This document shows positions 46,795-59,227 of a stretch of 64,000 nucleotides of DNA, in pieces. Positions within the stretch are counted from its first letter, which is position 1; the number at the start of each line of letters is the position of its first letter. The DNA is from Emmonsiellopsis sp. PD_33 (Eukaryota; Ascomycota; Eurotiomycetes; Onygenales; Ajellomycetaceae): positions 1-64,000 of the forward strand of contig JANTQF010000179.1 of the NCBI GenBank assembly GCA_032988165.1. The letters run 5' to 3'. The notes beneath the pieces were generated by a model. It had not been told where the DNA came from and did no database searches. It saw only the letters and a list, made by a program, of their open reading frames with translations. The translations under genes were made by a program, and so were the position numbers.

Positions 46795-49700
46795 ATGGCG
46801 GTCTCCGGAGACCTCATCGATTTCGACCTGATCGAAGCCCAAAAAGAAAACGTCCAATCCCTCCCAGGCGGGCGATCAGCAAGAGCCCTAGCTGCAGTCC
46901 TTTCAGGAGGCCCAGGTGCTGCATCACCAGGATTGAACGAGACAAAGACACTTAACGATGCCATCCGACGAGAATACGAGCTTGAGATTGCATCAATCGC
47001 AGAATCAGACGATCCCCTCGATATATACGACCGTTACGTGAAATGGACGTTGGACGCATACCCATCAGCGCAGGCTACGACACAATCCGGTCTGCTGCCC
47101 CTACTCGAACGCGCAACAAAGTCCTTCTTGTCATCCAATCATTATAAGAACGATCCCCGATATCTGCGCCTTTGGCTTCATTATATCCGACTTTTCTCAG
47201 ATGCTCCACGAGAAACATTTGCATTTTTGGCGCGCCACGGTATTGGAGAGACGCTCGCACTATTCTATGAAGAATTTGCTGCGTGGCTGGAAGGTGCTAA
47301 GAGATATACCCAGGCAGAAGAAGTTTACCAATTAGGGTTACAACGGGAAGCACGACCCACTGAACGACTGTTACGAAAATTCGGAGAGTTCAAAGACCGT
47401 CTCGAACAAAGACCGCGAAGCTCAGATGGCCCATCTTCGCCCGCTTTACCGAAAGTCAGGCAAGCATTGGCTGCAAAAATTGATCCCTTTGCTTCATCCA
47501 CGCCATCGCCTGCGGATCCCCAGGATCCAGCCCCGAGAACTGCCGTTTCGGGGACACAATCAAAACGGACGGGTAAGCCGAAAATGGCAATCTTTTCCGA
47601 TTCAGACGGTGCCCAGGGCGGTGACAAACCGCCAGTCGGGAGTGCAACGAAGGGGTGGGAGAGCATTGGATCGCTTCAGGATCGTAGGAAAGAGAATACG
47701 ATAGAGCCTAAACCATGGGTAGGGGAAACATTGAAGACAGGGAAGCGGGCTGGAACTGTTCAAAAGATGGCGGTGTTTAAGGATGAGGTGAGTTCTTTTG
47801 ATTCTTCCACTACTCAAACACATATCTGATTCCCATATTTGCGATCATAGGACTAATTTCTGGCATGGAAACCCCTTTGGCGTTTTTCTGGTTTTTTTGT
47901 ATTTCAGTCATCTTCATCGTCTCCCTCGTCTTCACGAGGACCCCAACCAATAATATCAAACCATATTCCAAGCCCGCGCAATGAGAAGGAAACTGTCAAC
48001 CCCAGAACTGGGAAAATTGAACGAGTCTTTGTCAATCTTGAAGCCATATACCCGGACCCTGAAAGTCCGCAGCATGAAATGAGTCTTGAGGAGTTACGAG
48101 CGCTAAGCCGTGGCTGGATGGATATAGACTGGTCGAAACAAAGAAAAGAAGCATTGAAAGAGATATCGGGCAATGTTCCATGCAAAGACCCGTGTACTCA
48201 GAAACAGGGGGATGAAAGTGTGGACAAACACCTATCCGCTCAGGTCCAGGAAAAACTTGTAATACATAAAGACGGACAATCTTCAGAGGACTCCCAGGGG
48301 ATTGAATCACATCGTGATGGAAAAGGAGGGAAATCGAAGCGCCTCAAGGTTCGAGAGTTGAAAGGAGAGACGCAGACAAGTAAGTACCAAGCCTGGTATC
48401 TTTTGATTGCCTCATCAAGTGCTTTCAAGAATGGGGAAGGTGAACTGATTGAAAAATAATAGTCAAAACAAATCTGGACTCCCCCACCGGTCGAAAGATA
48501 AAGCGCAAAAATTCATCTGAACCCACCATGACCCTTCACACACGGGCTGCCACGGACGAAATATATAGCATATTTAACCAGCCGTTGAAATCGGAAACCA
48601 TGGCCGGAGACAATGCTGAAAGCCTTTGTGGCAGCGACTATGAGGATGATGACTATACTAGTGCGGGTGAAAGCACATGCACAGGGAGAATATCTGGAAC
48701 GGCAAGTGAATTTGGAGAGGACGAAACCACTGGCTTTAGAAGAATAGGGGAGAATAATGAATTTGACGAGGACGAGACGAGGGCCGATAGTGTTGGTGTC
48801 AGTGAATGGACCGAATTCACTGCTAGTCGGGACATCCCTAATATACACCAAGGACGGGAAACAGTAACACATCAAGATGAAACCCTGCCACCTACATCTC
48901 AGAACTTCAGTGGGAGTAATCTTCCTCCAAAAAACATCTCGACCCCCGCCGCGATGTCCCAGATCAAGCCTAGGTTTGTGCCTGTTCCGCCGGAGGACTA
49001 CAATCCTCCCTCCGGCCCCTATCGTGACGCAGCCGTGGTTGCCCAAAATAGGTTACCCTTCATGACTCCAATTGTCGAAAAGACAGAATCCTCTTTCTCC
49101 TCGACGGTGTTCAACGACAAGAGATACACCAATACTAAAACTCCCTCGAGAAGAGCCGTGCCATCAACGCCAGTAATTCCCGAGATGGACGACATTCTCA
49201 GCAGCCCTTTCCAAGAGTATATGCAAGCGAACGATACCGAATTTTCGTGTATCCCTGAAGAGTCCTCACCCAGCCGTCAAGCGAAGAAACTCAAGCCTTC
49301 CCCAAAGAAAATAAAGTCGCCTTACAAATCGCAAATTATCATCGACGAGTCCCAGTGCAATCCGATCGAACCAAGAATTAGAGAGAAGATCTTGAACAAC
49401 GTATATCCCTCACTAGAGACATATCCGGGCTATCATGATCATGGGAGCCAGATGGCCGGCCGATGCTCTGATATTAGAAAATATATCAAGAGTATCTCGA
49501 AACCAACAAAGGGGGCTGCCGCGACGGAGCGGTCACCGCTGATACCTCCAGTACTGTGTTTTACAGGTGCCAATCGGAGCTACGCCGTGAATCGTGAGCT
49601 TGGAGAAGGTGGCTTTGCTCCTGTATACCTCGTTGAAAGCGTCGATTCGCCAGATACTTTCACGTCAGATTCTGAGCGAGAGAATGATACACCTAATGGG

Positions 49701-50858
49701 AATAACAAGCGCCGCCTCTCGGCAAGCGGGAGCCCCTTTAAACCTCGAAAAGACGCTGAACGAAGCAATTTGGAGGCGCTCAAGGTGGATTCTGAGTCTC
49801 CCTCTGCGTGGGAATTCTACATGCTTCGGATTGCCCATGCACGGCTCACTTCCTCTGTGTCCTACAGTCGAGTTACAGATAGCATCATCAGGGCACACGA
49901 GATGCATATGTTTAAAGATGAAGGTTATCTTGTAGAAGATTACCAGAACCAGGGGACCCTGATCGATTTGATCAATGCCGCCAGCAATGGCTCTCCGGGA
50001 TCACCAGAGCAGGGCCTTGATGAAGTCGTCGCCATGTTCTTCGCCATCGAATTATTCCGCACCGTCGAAGCATTGCATGCCTGTGGTATCCTCCACGGCG
50101 ACCTCAAAGCAGACAACTGCCTTGTCAGACTGGACGATCGATACACCACAGCCCAAACATCCACTCCTGCCTCTCTCCTGGATGACGACTCCGAGCTTGG
50201 CGCTGGCTATTCCCCCAAGGGCTCCGCTGGCTGGCGCAATAAAGGAATAACTCTAATCGACTTTGGTCGTGGCATCGACATGCACGCCTTCCCGAAATAT
50301 GTCCAGTTCATTGCCGACTGGAAGATCGGCAACCACGAGTGTTCTGAGATGCGCGAGTGTCGGCCCTGGACGCACCAAGTGGATCTGTACGGGTTGGCGG
50401 GGACGATTCATATACTGCTTTTTGGGAAATACATGGAGGTTGCGCCTGGTGGGAGTGGCGGGCGTAGGTCTGCTGGGGGTGAGAACGCTCGCGGGTCTGG
50501 GAACTTTGGGATCGGAATTGCAGGGAAGAAGAGTTATCGGATCAAGGAGTCGTTGAAGAGGTATTGGGAGAGGGAGATTTGGGGTGATGTTTTTGATCTG
50601 TGTCTTAACCCCAACGGGGAGAGGTGGGTGGAGATGGAGAAGGGGATTGGCGGCGAACAACAGATGGGTGGCACGGGACTTGCGACGCCGCCGTTGTCTG
50701 GTGACGATGGTGATAAAGTAGAGTCTGTTTCGACACTGCCCGTTCTCAAGTCCATGCAGTACGTGCGCGAGAAGATGGAGGGTTGGCTTGTGGCGAATGC
50801 GGATAGGAAGGGGCTGCAGGGGCAGCTGAAGAAGCTTGAGCGGATGATTGCAAAGTAG
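46795..50858 (+). CDS. BUB1: Spindle-checkpoint kinase Bub1 with Mad3-type KEN boxes
   Basis: Kinetochore protein kinase of the spindle assembly checkpoint. Three exons, join(46795..47787, 47908..48379, 48463..50858), encode 1286 residues. Introns are GTGAGT/CAG and GTAAGT/TAG. In order: a KEN box at residues 17-19 (EAQKENVQS); the TPR-type Mad3/Bub1 homology domain at about 60-220 (DPLDIYDRYVKWTLDAYP, YLRLWLHYIRLFSDAPRETF, EEVYQLGLQREARPTERLL); a second KEN box at 299-301 within DRRKENTIEPKPW; a probable Bub3-binding GLEBS-like motif EMSLEELRALSRGW near 389; a long Ser/Thr-rich acidic middle; and a kinase domain from about 865, with GEGGFAPVY, the ATP-binding Lys in EALKVD (about 929), HGDLKADN (catalytic Asp about 1035) and DFGRG. 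All catalytic residues are present, so activity is expected. Confidence 0.95.
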
Positions 50859-53538
50859 GGTGTGGGTGTGGATATCGAGCGGGTTTTTTTTTCTGTTTGA
50901 TGCCTATTCCAACCCTTGTTTCCTTCTTCTGTGTGTGCCTTTCGACTGGCTTTGCAGGCCCTTTGTCAAACGCTCCACAAGTCACCTACCTCCCTACCGT
51001 TATGCGGGGTCAGATCAAATCGAATCTTTGTATCACCCACCCCCCTCTTCCTTCCTTACTCCATTGACCCAACGGCGAAAAATAAGAAACCCTGGAACCG
51101 AACCTACCGATCGAATCGGATCTCAGCCTTTGTTCGTCGAATTAAATACCGTATAGTATCGATGATATGATATTACGGAGGTGTGGTGTGGGGCAGATCA
51201 GAACCGAACCGGAACCATAAACCAGAATCAGACCCTGCATTTGTCTATCTTGGCCTGACAGCGGTTTATCGTGGCATATATGCACGCATAAATGTGTATA
51301 AAATGTCGGAAGCAAGGAACATACAGGCAGCTGGTTATGTGGGAGTGTGTGTGGGAGTGTGGGGTGATATCTATTCCAGTTCCCCCCTCCTTCTCCTCCT
51401 GCTTCTTTCTTTTTTCAAGGCGTTTCTTATTCTCTCTCTTGATTACTGTTTTTCTTTCCTTTCTTTTTTTTGTATGAAATAAATACCCCCCCTTTTTTTT
51501 ACTTTACATAACAACGCGACTGGGATGTAACTAACCATGATGATACAAACTGAAGCTTCTACTTTGCTTTTTCAAATTAAATCAACAAGGTTATTACATT
51601 TAAATTTAATAAACCTTCCATATCTCTCTATTAACAAACATAAAGGTAACATAGGTAGGTAAGCAGATACAGACGGATAAAAAAAAAGAGAATTATATAA
51701 AACTTCCTGCTCTCTGTCGTTAGTTCTCTGTCTTTTTCCCCTCATGAAATAAATAAATAGTATCAAATAGTAAGCATGTCATTGGCATTTCTCTTTTAGT
51801 TAGAAGGAAATAAGTAAGTATATCAGATAGATACGGAGAAAAGTATAAAGATGTCAAAAGTATAAAAGAAAAAGAAAAGGGAACAGAAAGGAAAATAAGC
51901 AAAACAGAAAGGAAATTGTTCAGTTAGTCAGTCAGTCAGTCAGTCATGTGTAAGGTGTCATTTCGACAAAAAAAAAAAAAGGAAATGTAGAATCCAGTCC
52001 AAGTAAAACCAAACCAAACCAACCCAACCCAACCTAGAAAAACAAGATTAGACCGCCCTAGTTATCGTTTCGTCAGACGTCGTAAAAAATAATGCCCGTT
52101 TTACTATTCTAGTTTGGCGGATAGATAATGTAGATGAAACGTAGAGCCACAAGTCATGGCGTAGGTTAGGTATTGACCGCGTGTTTGGGGTTTGCATGAG
52201 CGGGGTCCGGGCTGGGAATCGGTCGTTTTGGAAAGATGGTGTAAACATTATGCTTAATGTTTAGGGAGAAAGTGACAAATTTTAAAGGAATGTGGTTCGG
52301 TAGGCCTACTGGCCATGTGCGGCTGCGGCGCGTTGGTGGAGAATAGTAAGGAAATAGTAAATAGAGACATGGATAGCATCGTTAACCCAAAATAAGCTGT
52401 TATAAAGTGTGCACAACGACATGTAGCTCAAACAATAAATGAGCAAAAATCGAGCTTCGTCAGGTCGTTGGCATAAGGCGGGCGGGTGAAAAATGAAGAG
52501 GTGAAGTCGATTTGCCGGCCCATCCCATGTAGAACAGAAAAAAGTAGTATTTGGACGCCCCAACAATGAAGGTAAGGAAGATCTTTTCTGTCATAAAAAC
52601 CTCGTGGCCCATATGTATGTGTGTAATGTTACGTGATGCATTCAATCAATGGTCTCGTGGGGCTTTTTGTGCGGGGTGGTCGCAAAACGGGGATTGTTGC
52701 TCCAAGGAAGCGAAAACGGAAACCGGAGCAGTATTAGAAGCAAGCGCATCGAACGACAAACAAGCATATCTCGTTAAGCGGGCTGAGAATGTCAAAAATA
52801 ATAAGTAATTATTTTTTCGACCAAGTTAAAAATTATTGACGAGTGCATGCGTTCGTTGGATAAAATAGGGGAAATCGTTTAGATCGTATATCGTCATCAG
52901 TCTCGTAAGCCAGCCAGCCCATGTCTTGTGTTCAAAGTGTAATATATCGCACGAAGAAGGGAATTGATAAATGATTGTGGTTGCCTTTCTCTTCGACAAG
53001 ATAATTCCATGGAGATACCCAAGCGTAAGGTAGGTTGATCGGGTCGCCCCTACGAAGGAAAACATAGATGGGTATTGCGAGGAAATCGGTCGAGAAAAGA
53101 GCGGCTCGTACTGCATTACAAAACAGTATAGGGGCTTTGTGCGTGGGTAACGTCCCTCTGGCATATCGTGAAAATAGGAAAACAGCTCGGTCGAGAGATA
53201 CATCTAAAATAATATCCGAGAAGAATAATAACAATGTAATGGTCGCATGTTCACATCGCTGTCGTGAAAAAGTTAAGGCTTTTCGTACATGGCAAAATAG
53301 AATAGCAGGAGAAAAGAGAAGTCGCTTTAAAACATATCCACCGAATCGAAAAGTTTGCGGAGATCGTGGAATGAGGTAGAAAAAGTAGAGTCTTTCGTTG
53401 TGGGATAGTTGAGGTATCACGGATTGTATGTGTAATGTAGGCTGGAATAGGTGCAGCGAAGGATAGCTTCAGATGTGCTAAAGCGGTTCCATGGACTTGA
53501 CCAGCATTTGCCCTTCCAGATAATTGCCAAGCTCAAGG
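50859..53538. other. 2.7-kb convergent gap
   Basis: Between the 3' ends of BUB1 and the minus-strand gene at 53539. It is AT-rich with T-runs (51445-51500) and several A-runs. Frames of 100-160 codons near 52932-53420 show no domain and are not supported. Confidence 0.5.
51926..51946 (+). repeat. (AGTC)5 microsatellite
   Basis: Five perfect tetranucleotide units in non-coding AT-rich DNA. Confidence 0.9.
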
Positions 53539-55563
53539 CTACGAGAATGGAGTATTAGGGATGCCCTTGCCTTCGCAACTGACTTCTGGGACATCTACTC
53601 TATCAAAGAATGACGAGCTGCGTTCCCGGCGGTTTGACCCGGGGTGTTGGGCGAGAGCAGCCGGGTCGACAAAGGTCGTCGGAATGAACGGGTCAGAACG
53701 AGAAGATGCATGGCGGGGCGAATGCGACGGCGATGGTTTGGCGGTGAATGGGTCAGAGTGGAAAGGGGAACCCAATCGCTTGATATCTTCGGCTGGCTGT
53801 AGATGGGTGTTGTTATTCTGCGCTTGTCGAGTGTTTTCCACGAATGTGGAGAATGGTACGGGCGGTGTGAATAGCTGATCCAGTTGTTCTCGCGAAGAAA
53901 TAGCACCTGTGGTGACGCCCCGATTTCTAACACGAACCCGTCGTTGGCCAACGTCGTTCCATCTTGGCTGGCGGGCGAAGTCTGGGAAGGGACGTTGAAG
54001 ACCACCGGCACTAGAGTCAACCTCGGTTCCTAACTGATGCAGGGCTCGTCGTTTGTGCGCGTTGCCAAAAGGATCCAAGCGTCCTGGGGATCGTATTCTC
54101 GAGCTAGATACATGGATCGTTTCGCATTGGCTTGCAGGTGTAACTGAGCGTAGTCGGCGGCGGGAGACTTCAGGTCCCCAGGTATGGTACATAAACGGAG
54201 AGCCAAGGCGGGGAATTGAGCTAGGAACTGCGAGGGCTGGGTTGTTTGAATCAAGTAATGCATCGCTGTGAACCTGCAAGGTAGGTGGTTCATGTTCGGA
54301 AATACTATTGAACCAGGTATCAGGTGTAGCGTCGCGGCCATCAACCGGCTGTCCAAGCTCGGCAACTTGGCTTGGCATAGAGCTTGACACCAGAGAGACG
54401 CCAAGGTCCCGTGTGGCAAAGGATGTTGCCCTACGGGATGGCCCCAATTGTGCAGGTCTAGAGGACGGTTGAGCAAATGGTTCCAAGAAAGGAGATGGGC
54501 TACGCGACTGGAGCAGTCTCTGGTAGTGTGGGGCGATTGAGAATTTCCGCTTGCAAAGCTCCTTCAATCGCCTTCTTGTGGATGCATCCGATTTTGGCCA
54601 TGTCGGTTTGGGAGGGATAGCAGTGGTAGCAGCAGTAGGAGTGGTACTGCCACTTCGCGAGACGGCATCGGCGCTTGTCCGTTTCTTCCCGGTAACACCG
54701 CCTTCCTGACAATCAATAGGGATGGATGGTACAGCTGAAGGCTGCTTCTTTGACCTGTTTTTCGCCCTGGCCCATGTTTTTCTGGCCTCGCGAGCAACGC
54801 GATGTGAGACTCCCAACGGAGGTAGACTGCCAGGAACCATCTTGAACGGCGTAATTCTAGGATCTTGCAGATAGATTTGATACGTATTCCACAGATGGTT
54901 GTCCATCTCCGATGTCCAGTGGGATTTGGTCTGGATGTTGAGAGGCGCGGCCTGAACATTTGCGGGCTTGGATGGGGACTCCGATACGTGCTTGCTGCCA
55001 GCAAGAGGGTATGATAAGAAGGGATCTAGAATTTCGCTCTCTGCGCTCGTACAGCTCCCTCCCATTGAATGACGCGAGTTAAAGGACGCAGAGGAAGCAA
55101 CGGAAGAATCCGAAAGGTTGGAACAAGCGGAGGACGGACGTTGTATGGAACTGCCCTCATCCGCAGCATATCCATATGTCCAGCATGGTCGGTCTTCTAT
55201 GGGAGTGGCGCGGATTTGTGCTGGGGGGGTTTTCGGATCGATCCTGCCTCTTGAGGGGACTTGTAGCGAATCATCGGTGGCTGGTTGAGCCAAGCCTAGG
55301 TCGAAAATGGTGGTCGCGGAGCTTTCAGGGTCGTATGAGAATTCTATCGACGGTAGGGGAATATCCGGCGAACAAAAGAGCTCTCGTTGGTTGTCCATCG
55401 TTAGCCGGGGTCGGCGGAAGCGGCAAGAGGAATGGTGTGGAGGTGGTGGGATAGTTGGCTCCTTAGTCGGTTGCTCTGGTGTCCTGGGCCTGACATTGTC
55501 GTCGGTGTAAAAAGTGAAGTCTTTTGGGAGGGTTCGGGACAACCCCGGCTGCCTGTGACCCAT
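53539..55563 (-). CDS. Unrecognised Ser/Pro-rich protein with conserved Trp/basic block
   Basis: A single uninterrupted frame of 674 residues from the ATG at 55563 (MGHRQPGLSRTLPKDFTFY). The frame is open a further 37 codons to an ATG at 55674, but that stretch looks like a leader. Most of the protein is low in order and rich in Ser and Pro, with regions resembling phosphorylated regulators. One ordered block at about residues 215-280 reads SHWTSEMDNHLWNTYQIYLQ, then DPRITPFK, GVSHRVAREARKTWARAKN, followed after a linker by TWPKSDASTRRRLKELCKRK. The spaced Trp residues and dense Arg/Lys suggest a small helical, possibly Myb/SANT-like DNA-binding domain, but I cannot confirm the fold. I do not recognise the family by name. 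A nuclear regulator is a reasonable guess only. Confidence 0.8.
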   Translation of the reverse strand: MGHRQPGLSRTLPKDFTFYTDDNVRPRTPEQPTKEPTIPPPPHHSSCRFRRPRLTMDNQRELFCSPDIPLPSIEFSYDPESSATTIFDLGLAQPATDDSLQVPSRGRIDPKTPPAQIRATPIEDRPCWTYGYAADEGSSIQRPSSACSNLSDSSVASSASFNSRHSMGGSCTSAESEILDPFLSYPLAGSKHVSESPSKPANVQAAPLNIQTKSHWTSEMDNHLWNTYQIYLQDPRITPFKMVPGSLPPLGVSHRVAREARKTWARAKNRSKKQPSAVPSIPIDCQEGGVTGKKRTSADAVSRSGSTTPTAATTAIPPKPTWPKSDASTRRRLKELCKRKFSIAPHYQRLLQSRSPSPFLEPFAQPSSRPAQLGPSRRATSFATRDLGVSLVSSSMPSQVAELGQPVDGRDATPDTWFNSISEHEPPTLQVHSDALLDSNNPALAVPSSIPRLGSPFMYHTWGPEVSRRRLRSVTPASQCETIHVSSSRIRSPGRLDPFGNAHKRRALHQLGTEVDSSAGGLQRPFPDFARQPRWNDVGQRRVRVRNRGVTTGAISSREQLDQLFTPPVPFSTFVENTRQAQNNNTHLQPAEDIKRLGSPFHSDPFTAKPSPSHSPRHASSRSDPFIPTTFVDPAALAQHPGSNRRERSSSFFDRVDVPEVSCEGKGIPNTPFS

Positions 55564-57060
55564 TTCGATTGAAACAATGCCTTCCAAACGGTGGTGAATA
55601 ATGTCTCGGCAAATAGTCAATGCAAGAATAGGTATTGAAAGAAAATAATCAATTAAGGCAGGTGACTGTTTCAAATCGTAACGCGTTATTTCGTGTTTCT
55701 CGTTTTTAGTTCATTCGCATGTCGGAAAATATGGTGTTATTCTAAAGGTGTAGTGGCGATGTCGGGGATGTTTTGCGCAACACAGCACTTCAATTGTACA
55801 CTGTCTAGTACAAAATCAGGTGGTTTCAATTTAAGTTGCGCCAGAAGATGGCAATGGACTGAGCTGACAAAAGAAAAAAAAAGATGTCGAGTGAAGTTGA
55901 TGATAAGAAATGTAGGTGTCAATGACCTCGATTGAGCGATCGTAGTTCTCGGAATAATATGTTTGCAGGTAGGGTAAGACTCGGAACCGGCCAGTTAATT
56001 CATCGGTTGTGCGAAGGAAGTGGCAGGTCGACCCGCGGGTAGTCGTTATCAGACCAGAGGATTCGGAGACATCGTGAGCGCTGTTAAGGAGACCAAAAGG
56101 AAGACTGGGCGGTGTATTATGTAGAAGAGTTCATGAGGCGTCGTGGTTGTAGGTTCCAAAATGAAAGCTGGTGAGTTCCAACTTGACAGCGCCTGGGCCG
56201 ATCAATTGAGAAATCGACAACCAAAATGGACTGGCGGGACGGCAAGAGAAGAGAGGCCAACCTCGTCCAAGCTATTAAGGTGCGACCAAGAGAGGAGAGG
56301 AGGAGGGAGAGGTGGAGGGAGATGGAGGATGAGGGCGGATTGATGATCGAGTCCTCCTTGGTGCGGAGTGGCTCGAGGTTGCAGGAAAGCGGGATCAGGG
56401 GGCTGGCTGTTTCTACTAAACCCAACAACGACTTTTCAGGGTCCGCACACCGCCGAAATGACGGAACGTTTGGGCTAGAGAATCGCGCTTGAACGGACCG
56501 CAGAGAAGGTTTCCTCTAACTCGGGTTAAGGGCCGCTTGGCGCAAGCTGGGGCGGGGCGTAACGACAGGGAGCTGTAAAAAAAACGCCTGAATTCGTCTC
56601 TTGGGGACAGCGAAAAGAGGACAGCAAAGGGCGCGAGAGAAGAGGAAGAGCAAAAGAGGAGGAAGAGGAGACGCGCGAAGGGCGTGGGGAGAAAAGATTG
56701 GAGAGACTGCGGGATGGCGCGAGGTTGGTGGAGTGATAGTGATAGTGACAGAGTGGACAGACAGACAACGATCCACGGGAGCAGCCTTTGGCACCTCGCT
56801 CAGCACAGCACGGCCTTGGCCCTTGGGCAAGCAGCAAGAGTGAAGCTGGAACCAGTGGGCGTTGGATCCAAGGATTGGGATGGGAGGACCTCAGGAGCTT
56901 GCCGCCACGTCTTGCCGTCTGGTCAGGAGTCCATGCAGCAAGCAGGACAGAGGCGGGAAGCCCAACGGCCAACAACAAGGGGCGGATAGAGGCTGCAGCA
57001 CGGTTGTTAGCGGGGGCGAGGGGGTGGGAGCGAGTTGGGCGCGGGTGATAGGAGGAGGAT

Positions 57061-57079
57061 GGGATGGGATGGGATGGGG
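57061..57079 (+). repeat. GGGAT tandem with G-quadruplex pattern
   Basis: Four G-tracts of three to four G separated by AT, matching the canonical G-quadruplex pattern (G3 N2) x3 G4. Sequence potential only; formation depends on conditions. Confidence 0.8.
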
Positions 57080-57226
57080 AGGATGGAGATAATGCGACGG
57101 GGAGGTGAGGAGCCGCGCTAGCCCCGATTGGAGTGACCTGCAGCCGCACCACTTTTTGGCGGTGCGAGCAGGTACCGGCTGATGTGATGCTGTGATGTTC
57201 TGGATGTACGGAGTATTCAGGGCTCG

Positions 57227-57245
57227 GACAGACAGACAGACAGAC
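57227..57245 (+). repeat. (GACA)n short tandem repeat
   Basis: Nearly five perfect GACA units in the same G-rich intergenic stretch. Confidence 0.85.
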
Positions 57246-59227
57246 CCTGCCCGTGTGATGGACGCAAGCCATTGGAACGTCTACTCGTGATTCATTGATT
57301 CATTGTTCGCGGAAGCCCAACCTCGAAGCCCTCGCCAGGGCAAACCCATGCATGCACCCGGGTCGTCTCCGCTGTAACATAGTGCTGCAGCCCCTTCCTG
57401 AGGCCGCCAACAACGGCCAGCGCGGGAGAGCAAAAAAGATACACACGGTGTTTTCCCCCATTGGCCCCGGCAGTTGGGACTGCATTTTGCTGCTCTTCAA
57501 TTGGCAGCTTTTCTCTCCTCCTCCCAGCCTCAATTTCTCAGACGTCGATGATGCGACGCGCTAAGCTAGCTCCGGCTGCGCGATGCTCGTCGCGTCAGGG
57601 CGCGAAGATGACGCGCTTGGGGGATCGCTGGGCGGCTGATTGGCCAGTTAACGCGTCGGGTCGCGTCTGGTCGCGTCTACCACGCGGGTGGTAATCTATG
57701 GTAATTTACGGGCAATACCATACATACGCGAGACCCACTCGGTCTGATATCAGACACATCTCCATCCAACAATTGCAATCTACAATTGCCTGTGGAATCA
57801 CTCTGGGAACTTCTCAGCTCACTGGGGATATCCCTGAGCAGCAGCATTGTCCCTGCAGCTCTGCTCTTTCCGAAGGCATGTGCCGGAGCACAGCAGATCC
57901 ATTTCAATCCTCCTCTCCACAGCCGGTGGCCATATCCCTGCTCTGCTTATGCCAAGTTTGACTTCGCTTCCTCAGCCCGCAGCCAGCATCGCCCCGGCTG
58001 ATACCCAACCACAATCCAAGCTCTGCCCACGGCAAGTATCAGATGCATCCGCTCTCCCAACCTAAGAATAACAACGCGTTGAATGGCGGGATAGACAAGG
58101 CGAATGGGGACCTTGGTTTAAAAACAACCTCTCTCCCTCACTTTTCTCATCCAAGCCTTGTTTGCTGTGCCCAATTGCTCACCCTGGCTGTGCCTCTCCC
58201 TAATCATATGAGGGGTACTGTGGGTAAAGCGCATATACAACAGCAAAAAGCCCCAGCAAAACCACGCACAAGACTTTACGCAACCGATTCATAGCTGACA
58301 ATGGCTTTTCTCGACGCGTTTTATATCCCTCTCTCCATCTCTCTGCTATCTGCTTGACTGCCCAACCACCACGTACATGCATGCACCCACAAACTGCTCA
58401 ACGTATCGACTCGAACCACTGACCTTTCTAGGCCGAATCCGGGGACTGCATGGCATAACCCTGGCCCTCCAGGGTATCTATGTAAGCAGCCACTAATAGC
58501 ATTTTTTGCTATCCTGAAACACATGCTGTGTTGTTTTGAACTCTTCGGTTTACTATTTTGTTGGGCTTTCATACTCTGTTTCTGTCCCCTCCGCCTAGGC
58601 AGTACACATCATACATACATGAAACCCGGGCTAGGGTAATATCTGTGTAGCCAAGCTGTGGATGCGGTACTCGAACAGGGCTGGAGATACGTGTGACCAC
58701 AACCACGTCCATGAGCCACGTTCATGATCACGATTAGGACCATTGATTGTGAACACGGCCTGGCCAGTTGGCCGGCCGGGCAATTTGGGTCGGGTTATTT
58801 TATTAAATTTATGATATTGCCTACATGCATATGGGTCAATATTATTATTTTGTTATTAAGGTTTGAATGTTCATGCATTGATAAGGAACTATCTGGTTGC
58901 AAGGTGGTTGGTTTGTCTGGCTCTATATTGTATTTTTATAGACAAGAGCAAGAGCAAGTATAACCTTGCTTTCAATGTTTCTTTTTAATTTCTACATTTA
59001 TCCCCCCCCCCGTTTACTTTTTACACTATTTTCAGGAAGAATGTCATCTTTTTTTCTTCCTTTTTATTTCTCTCTACGTCCCCGCAACTCACTAACCACC
59101 CAACTAACCCATTAAAAAATGAAATAGAACTCTTCAATTACTCTCTTCCCCTCATACCAGCCCATTACAATTTATTTTCATTTCTATTCATCACTTGTAT
59201 CCCCACAACGGAATAATACCCCCTGCC

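Larger units (their letters stand above)
55564..59227. other. 3.7-kb gap rich in G-tracts and low complexity
   Basis: Probably the long promoter of the gene at 53539 plus the 3' flank of the SNG1-like gene. Between 56.1 and 57.1 kb the plus strand is G/A-rich and gives spurious long frames on both strands. No domain was recognised in any of them. Confidence 0.5.

Noticed and set aside
52932..53420. 162-codon minus-strand and overlapping plus-strand frames
   Set aside because: No recognisable motif, AT-rich, in a convergent 3' region; probably chance.
53595..54476. Minus-strand frames overlapping the 674-residue protein in other phases
   Set aside because: The longer frame is uninterrupted over 2 kb; the others are shadows.
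56526..57272. 248-codon minus-strand frame
   Set aside because: Low-complexity Ser/Pro/Leu frame over the G-rich kilobase, with competing frames on both strands and no domain or splice partner.
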